A stretch of DNA of 64,000 nt. Origin: Paramyrothecium sp. XJ0827 (Eukaryota > Ascomycota > Sordariomycetes > Hypocreales > Stachybotryaceae). This document shows positions 59,341 to 64,000 of the stretch, piece after piece. Position 1 is the stretch's first letter. Each line of letters starts with the position of its first letter. The notes beneath the pieces were generated by a model. It worked only from the letters and a program-made list of their open reading frames with translations, searched no databases and had not been told where the DNA came from. The translations under genes were made by a program, and so were the position numbers. Location of the stretch: positions 4,154,001 to 4,218,000 of the forward strand of contig JAJFPB010000005.1 in the NCBI GenBank assembly GCA_020881915.1, given 5' to 3'.

Positions 59341-60016
59341 ATGCGGCCCGGGGTGAGAAGCACAGTGGATAGGCTGGACAGGCCAAGCGCCTACTACCAG
59401 AGCAGGGTTCGCTACCTTCTTTGCAGTTCGTTCGCATTCATTCAACTTACAATGGGCCGCACAGAACAAGCGCAGACGCGATCACGACGACGAGGGTCAA
59501 GACCGACCCGCTGAGCCTCAAGTTGATCCCCTCGCCAATGCGACGACACTTTACGTCGGCAACCTGTAAGCGCTACATCCTCTGATCCCCAGCGCCCCTC
59601 TCTATGCCCCTTTTACCGCCGCTTGCTAATGCCGATTGCCTCATCCCAGCTCTTTCTACACAACCGAAGAACAAGTCTACGAGCTCTTCTCCAAATGCGG
59701 CGAGATAAAGCGCCTAGTCATGGGCCTTGACCGGTTCAACAAGACTCCCTGCGGGTTCTGCTTCGTCGAATACTACTCCCATCAGGACGCCCTTGATTGC
59801 ATGAAGTACATTGGCGGTACGAAGCTCGACGAACGTGTCATCAGAACGGACCTCGACCCAGGCTTCGAAGAGGGCAGGCAATACGGCCGCGGCAAATCCG
59901 GCGGCCAAGTTAGAGACGAGTACCGAGAGGACTTTGACGAGGGCCGTGGTGGGCTCGGCAGAGCGATCGAGTCGGATCGTCTTAAGGAGTACGACAGTGA
60001 GGGCAGGTTCAGGTAG
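59341..60016 (+). CDS. cbp20: nuclear cap-binding protein subunit 2 (CBP20)
   Basis: Three exons (59341-59406, 59465-59565, 59650-60016) give 177 aa. The N-terminus [18 protein letters not shown] matches the family lead-in. One RRM follows with RNP2 TLYVGNL and RNP1 GFCFVEYY, and the C-terminal tail [20 protein letters not shown] is characteristic, with Asp, Arg and Tyr positions that contact the m7G cap. CBP20 binds capped RNA with CBP80 in the nucleus and serves splicing, export and quality control. The splice junctions were set by frame: exon 2 ends within the last codon of VGNL and exon 3 opens with SFYTTEEQ. The single-exon reading starting at 59636 would lack RNP2 and is incomplete. Confidence 0.93.
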
Positions 60017-60361
60017 GAAGCCCACGGCTTCGGGGAAGTTCGATTTGCAGGAGGTTTGGCACGAAACACACCAAACGTGTATACGCGCACACGCGCCGGA
60101 TGGACCAAAAGGGCTGAATAGAGAGACGCGGTATGATACGGCGGGAACTTTGCATCTAGGTTCCCTTTCTCGCTCATTGTACATGAGCCTCCTGATGTAT
60201 TCTAGTATAACGCAATACCACCACCAGCCTGTCCCAGGACTCCAGCATGTGTAATAGTCAAAACAAGGTTGTTGTACAAGTGATTCAAACAGGGCAACAT
60301 CCACGCCTGTCGCCAAAATTGCCGCATATAGCATGACTCTAGCTCGTAAATGCCATCCATC
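60017..60361. other. short convergent intergenic region
   Basis: 345 bp between the stop codons of cbp20 and the mL60 gene. It is probably overlapping 3'UTR sequence; no gene. Confidence 0.5.
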
Positions 60362-60793
60362 TTAGAAACCCGGGGGGTTGACTCTCTGAGAGACCCTCGT
60401 CCACTTCGGCAATTCTAGTCCCATGGTTAGCATCAAATTCCATGGCCATATCCGACGGCAACTGTCCTAGGGGGCCTGCCCTATAAATGACAGAAAGCCC
60501 GGTGAAGACGTACTGTGAATGCCCTTGCGGTAGCGCTTCGCCGTCCGGCTGAACATGGTGTATTTGTCTCGTGGCAGCATCTCCGCTTCGGTCGGCATCT
60601 CTGCCTTCCACCGCTCCAGCGACTCCAGCGTCTGTCCCTTCTTTGCGAGCGCGGCGTCGAGCGTCGCGACCACATCGTCCACAGCCCTCAAGCGCATGCG
60701 TTGACGCCTCTTCTGGAACTTGGACAGCCGCCAGGGGATCTTCCACAGCAGGCCGCCCGATAGCGGGTTGGTGATGCGGAATGGACCAAACAT
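60362..60793 (-). CDS. mrpl31: mitochondrial large ribosomal subunit protein mL60 (MrpL31)
   Basis: Two exons (60793-60514, 60414-60362; intron 99 nt) give 110 aa. The sequence MFGPFRITNPLSGGLLWKIP followed by a basic WRLSKFQKRRQRMRLRAVD is the hallmark of fungal mL60, and the C-terminal LPKWTRVSQRVNPPGF appears only after splicing. It is a structural protein of the mitochondrial 54S subunit; its basic N-terminus serves targeting. It is divergent from trs20. Confidence 0.92.
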
Positions 60794-61265
60794 GATGGCT
60801 TGAAGCAGGAGGCTACGTGCTCGCTTCCGCTCGTGGTGTATTCGAAGCGATTGGGGGATGCAGGGCAGTGTGCCGCTTCGTTCGTTCTTTTCGTCGTTTG
60901 TCCGTCCCGTTCCCGCGGCCGAACTTTTTTGGGGTGGACTTGAGCGAGAGCTTTCAGGCGGGAGATTTTGGAGGAGTGGAGCGGAATATTGCAACCCCCG
61001 GTACTGCGACTGGCTAACACACGCAGGTACCTGCACCAAACCCCCGTCGGAATGGACGCCAGCAACTACCACCATCACAAGTACAGCGACAACGAACGGG
61101 AACCAGGTCCCTTCAACCACCGAAAGCCCTCCCTCCTCCAAAGCACGACCTCGAAGCTCGCCGACCCTTAGGCACAAGGCACTTCCGTCGCAAAGGTCCT
61201 GGCTACTGGCCTATCCACTCCTAATCACTTTCCGGTTCCTCGTCGCAAATGAGCGACTCTACACG
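60794..61265. promoter_or_regulatory. divergent promoter region mL60 / trs20
   Basis: 472 bp between two start codons. A plus-strand frame runs through it, but no ATG-initiated product is supported before 61266. Confidence 0.5.
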
Positions 61266-61868
61266 ATGAGCTACTATTTCGCCATCGTTGGCACCCAGGA
61301 CAACCCGCTATTCGAGTATGAGTTCGGCACTTCGAAGCAGGGCGGCGATGGGCAGTCACGCTTCACCGAGCAGGTCAGGCACCTGAACCAATTCATTCTG
61401 CATTCGAGCTTGGATATCGTGGAGGAGGTACAGTGGTCTCATGGACAAATGTGAGTCCTTTGCTCAGAATACATGTGCCCCTCTTGCCGGACGGACGACG
61501 CCGGACGTGCCTTTCATCTGCGAAGAGAGTTGATGCTGATGATGGCTTGCTTGGATGCATCAAACAGGTATCTGAAATGCATCGACAAGTTCTTCAACAA
61601 TTACATCTCGTGTTTCGTCACCGGTGGAAACGTAAAGTTCCTTCTCCTCCATCAGCCCCCCGTCTCATCCACCTCGTCACGATCCTCGACCGCGGTCGGC
61701 GCGAATCCCACAAGCCCGGCAACGGAGGAGGCCATCAAGATGTTCTTTACTGAGGTGTACGACAACTGGGTTAAAGCGATTATGAGCCCCTTTTACCGCG
61801 CAAACATGGAAGTCAAGAGTCCTATTTTCAGGGCGAGGGTAGCAGCAGCAGGGCGCAAATACTTGTAG
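61266..61868 (+). CDS. trs20: TRAPP subunit Trs20 / TRAPPC2 (sedlin)
   Basis: Two exons (61266-61450, 61568-61868; intron 117 nt, phase 2) give 161 aa. The start MSYYFAIVGTQDNPLFEYEF and the block LNQFILHSSLDIVEE are typical of sedlin, a longin-fold adaptor. Ser/Thr-rich residues form a loop (about 100-118), and the C-terminus NPFY-like SPFYRANMEVKSPIFRARV closes the fold. Trs20 is part of the TRAPP complexes that activate Rab1/Ypt1 and tether ER-Golgi vesicles. The join reconstitutes MYLKCIDKF, which fits the family. Confidence 0.93.
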
Positions 61869-62163
61869 CATGATTTAGCGATACCATTTGGGATTTCATA
61901 TAAACTGCCTTGTTCGCAGCGATTTATTTCTAGGTTCCTTTTTTCCACAACATTCACGTGTGCATAAGATCAAGTTCGCGCAAGCGTGTTCAATGAAAGC
62001 AAGTTCAACTGGTATTCATGTCTGAGGTCGTCTACCGTGACGCCTATTATCGTGACCCATCCCCAACGCCGCAATCAAATACAACATTTGCCACGCCCTA
62101 CCATGGCAATGATCCGAATAATGTCCAGGCTCCGCAGGTTTAACAACCCAACCGAGAAAATAT

Positions 62164-62640
<477 letters not shown>

Positions 62641-63921
62641 GATGAATTAGTTGTGAGGGAAAAGGTGATGCAGAAAGATGCAGTGATGTCGCGTTGGCGG
62701 AAAATGACGTTGTTGTTGCAGACGTGTTTTGCAGTGAGCGGATATGAAGAGGGAGAGAAAGAGGAAAGGCCTCGATGCGGGGAGGGCGAGGGGATAGGAA
62801 AATAAATACGTTGGTCGCGCAATCAGCACACGCGCAGCAAATCAGTAAGTGCGGCTAATCCGATTCTGGGGGCGGGTGCTTGGTGCGCGATACATGAGCC
62901 GGTGCTGCCTGCTCGCAGTGCAGGGCAGGTACCCGAGGTTCCTCAGCTCTGCTGATTGCCGCATCAATGGGGGGCACCGGTACCTGCGGTGCCTTGCTGC
63001 AGAGCGCGTAGGTGGGCCCTTGACCCGATTGTGGGAAAAATGCACCTTCTGCTGCTCCCTATTTTTCAAAAGAGGGAACTGCTTCTTATTTTTCCTGGAC
63101 GCTTATTTGCCCGTCGTTAGCGTCGTTTCCATTTTCTGAGCCAGAGGGGGAAAAATGCATTTTCGGTTAGCGCCGTCTGAGCCCGGTGGTCCGAGCTCCT
63201 GGAATCAGTGATGCGCGGACACGGCCCCTGCCGCCGCTTCTGTCCCCCAAACAGAGTAGCGCGTCACTTGGTCGTGATACAGCCGACAAGAACAGAAGCC
63301 AGCTCCCGTAACCCCCCGGATCGCAGCACCTACGAAACCTCACTTGCGATAGATCAGGCATATATATGTCTGCCATCACAATCTACCTACTTCTATGGCG
63401 CTGCACCCTAGGTGTATGCGTATTGGTATGAGACAAATTGTGGTAGATATGTCACCGTAGCTTGCGTACAGTAAACATCCAGTCCAGGATTAGCAGCACA
63501 AGAGCACAAGCAACCTCGCAAGAAATTCGATCGTAAACTCATGCTGTGCCGGTCTCTTTCCAAGGCCGTCAAGTTTCATGTTTAATATACACTACTGCTG
63601 TAGCACGAGGTATATCATGGATCATCCATCCACCTCGTCTGCTATCCCAAGCTATCGGCCCTTGATTTACAAATCCAGCTCATCCCGTGGTCCTGAAACG
63701 CCGATGCCATGCAACATGCTATCGTATAGTCGCGTGGGAATGTTAAAATCCTATTCCTTGATCCTCGTCATTCCCAGTTCCCACGCCCCCTTCTTTAAGA
63801 CCGGAATATGCACCTATCCTTCAGCGGCCACCAGCAGCGGCGTGCTGCAGTGGGCGTAATCATGGTGGCCAAATCTCCAGCTTCACCACAATCGTCAAAA
63901 ACAGCTTGAGAGCCCATGTCG
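62641..63921. other. intergenic, promoter of histone H4 and 3' flank of next gene
   Basis: About 1.28 kb. The part just above 62640 is the minus-strand H4 promoter. No recognisable gene; the frame at 63578-63859 is biased and unsupported. Confidence 0.5.
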
Positions 63922-64000
63922 TCATGCCATCATCGAGTCTTCCATCGCCTCATCCTCCTCAAAACTTTCAATTGCGCCCTTGATCTTGGGCCCGGCCTGG
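63922..64000 (-). CDS. C-terminal end of an unidentified protein (partial)
   Basis: The minus strand reads AGPKIKGAIESFEEDEAMED, then SMMA and a TGA stop at 63924-63922. The acidic Met-rich tail has normal coding composition and runs off the right edge. I do not recognise the family from so few residues. Confidence 0.45.
   Translation of the reverse strand, partial: QAGPKIKGAIESFEEDEAMEDSMMA

Overview
The window is nuclear DNA of a filamentous ascomycete, most likely a Sordariomycete and plausibly Hypocreales. The evidence is short introns (about 50-120 nt, GT-AG with CTAAC/CTGAC-type branch sites), single-gene transcription units on both strands, moderate GC content, and fungus-specific families (Zn2Cys6 and Fungal_trans_2-type regulators, Pbn1, mL67, a fungal caspase-like protein). 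The genus cannot be named from the sequence alone. Exon structures were read by eye from splice signals and frame continuity, so exon edges are models rather than transcript-confirmed facts.

Layout, left to right. 1-11.9 kb: a TALE homeobox regulator (minus strand, 1397-2786) followed by about 9 kb with no credible gene. 11.9-15 kb: a four-exon gene whose protein joins a caspase-like domain, a divergent homeodomain and a rhodanese-like domain; this is the most unusual gene here. 16.4-18 kb: pbn1 (GPI mannosyltransferase I subunit). 18.7-20.9 kb: a Zn2Cys6 transcription factor that looks broken (half a zinc cluster, a late frameshift). 21.1-25.4 kb: hsp104 and the mitoribosomal gene mL67/mhr1, divergent from one promoter region. 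25.7-26.9 kb: a sulfotransferase-like P-loop protein. 28.1-29.2 kb: prephenate dehydratase (phenylalanine synthesis). 30.6-32.4 kb: adenylosuccinate lyase (purine synthesis). 35.1-37.9 kb: the Ste11-type MAPKKK. 38.6-39.2 kb: a gamma-glutamylcyclotransferase-like protein. 39.2-44.4 kb: a second gene-poor block of about 5.2 kb. 44.4-46.4 kb: a regulator with an AT-hook in place of a zinc cluster.

The right part is dense in conserved housekeeping genes: a secreted metallophosphoesterase/5'-nucleotidase-like protein (8 exons), an EBP-type sterol isomerase, a disordered protein of unknown function, the nucleoporin Nup82, nuclear cap-binding subunit CBP20, mitoribosomal protein mL60, the TRAPP subunit Trs20/sedlin, histone H4 (three exons), and the C-terminal end of one further gene at the right edge.

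These genes do not form a biosynthetic cluster or operon. Links between them are general: two mitoribosomal proteins, ER and secretory functions (Pbn1, Trs20, EBP isomerase), and three or four transcription regulators flanked by unusually large non-coding regions. No transposon gene, CRISPR array, rRNA or tRNA was recognised.
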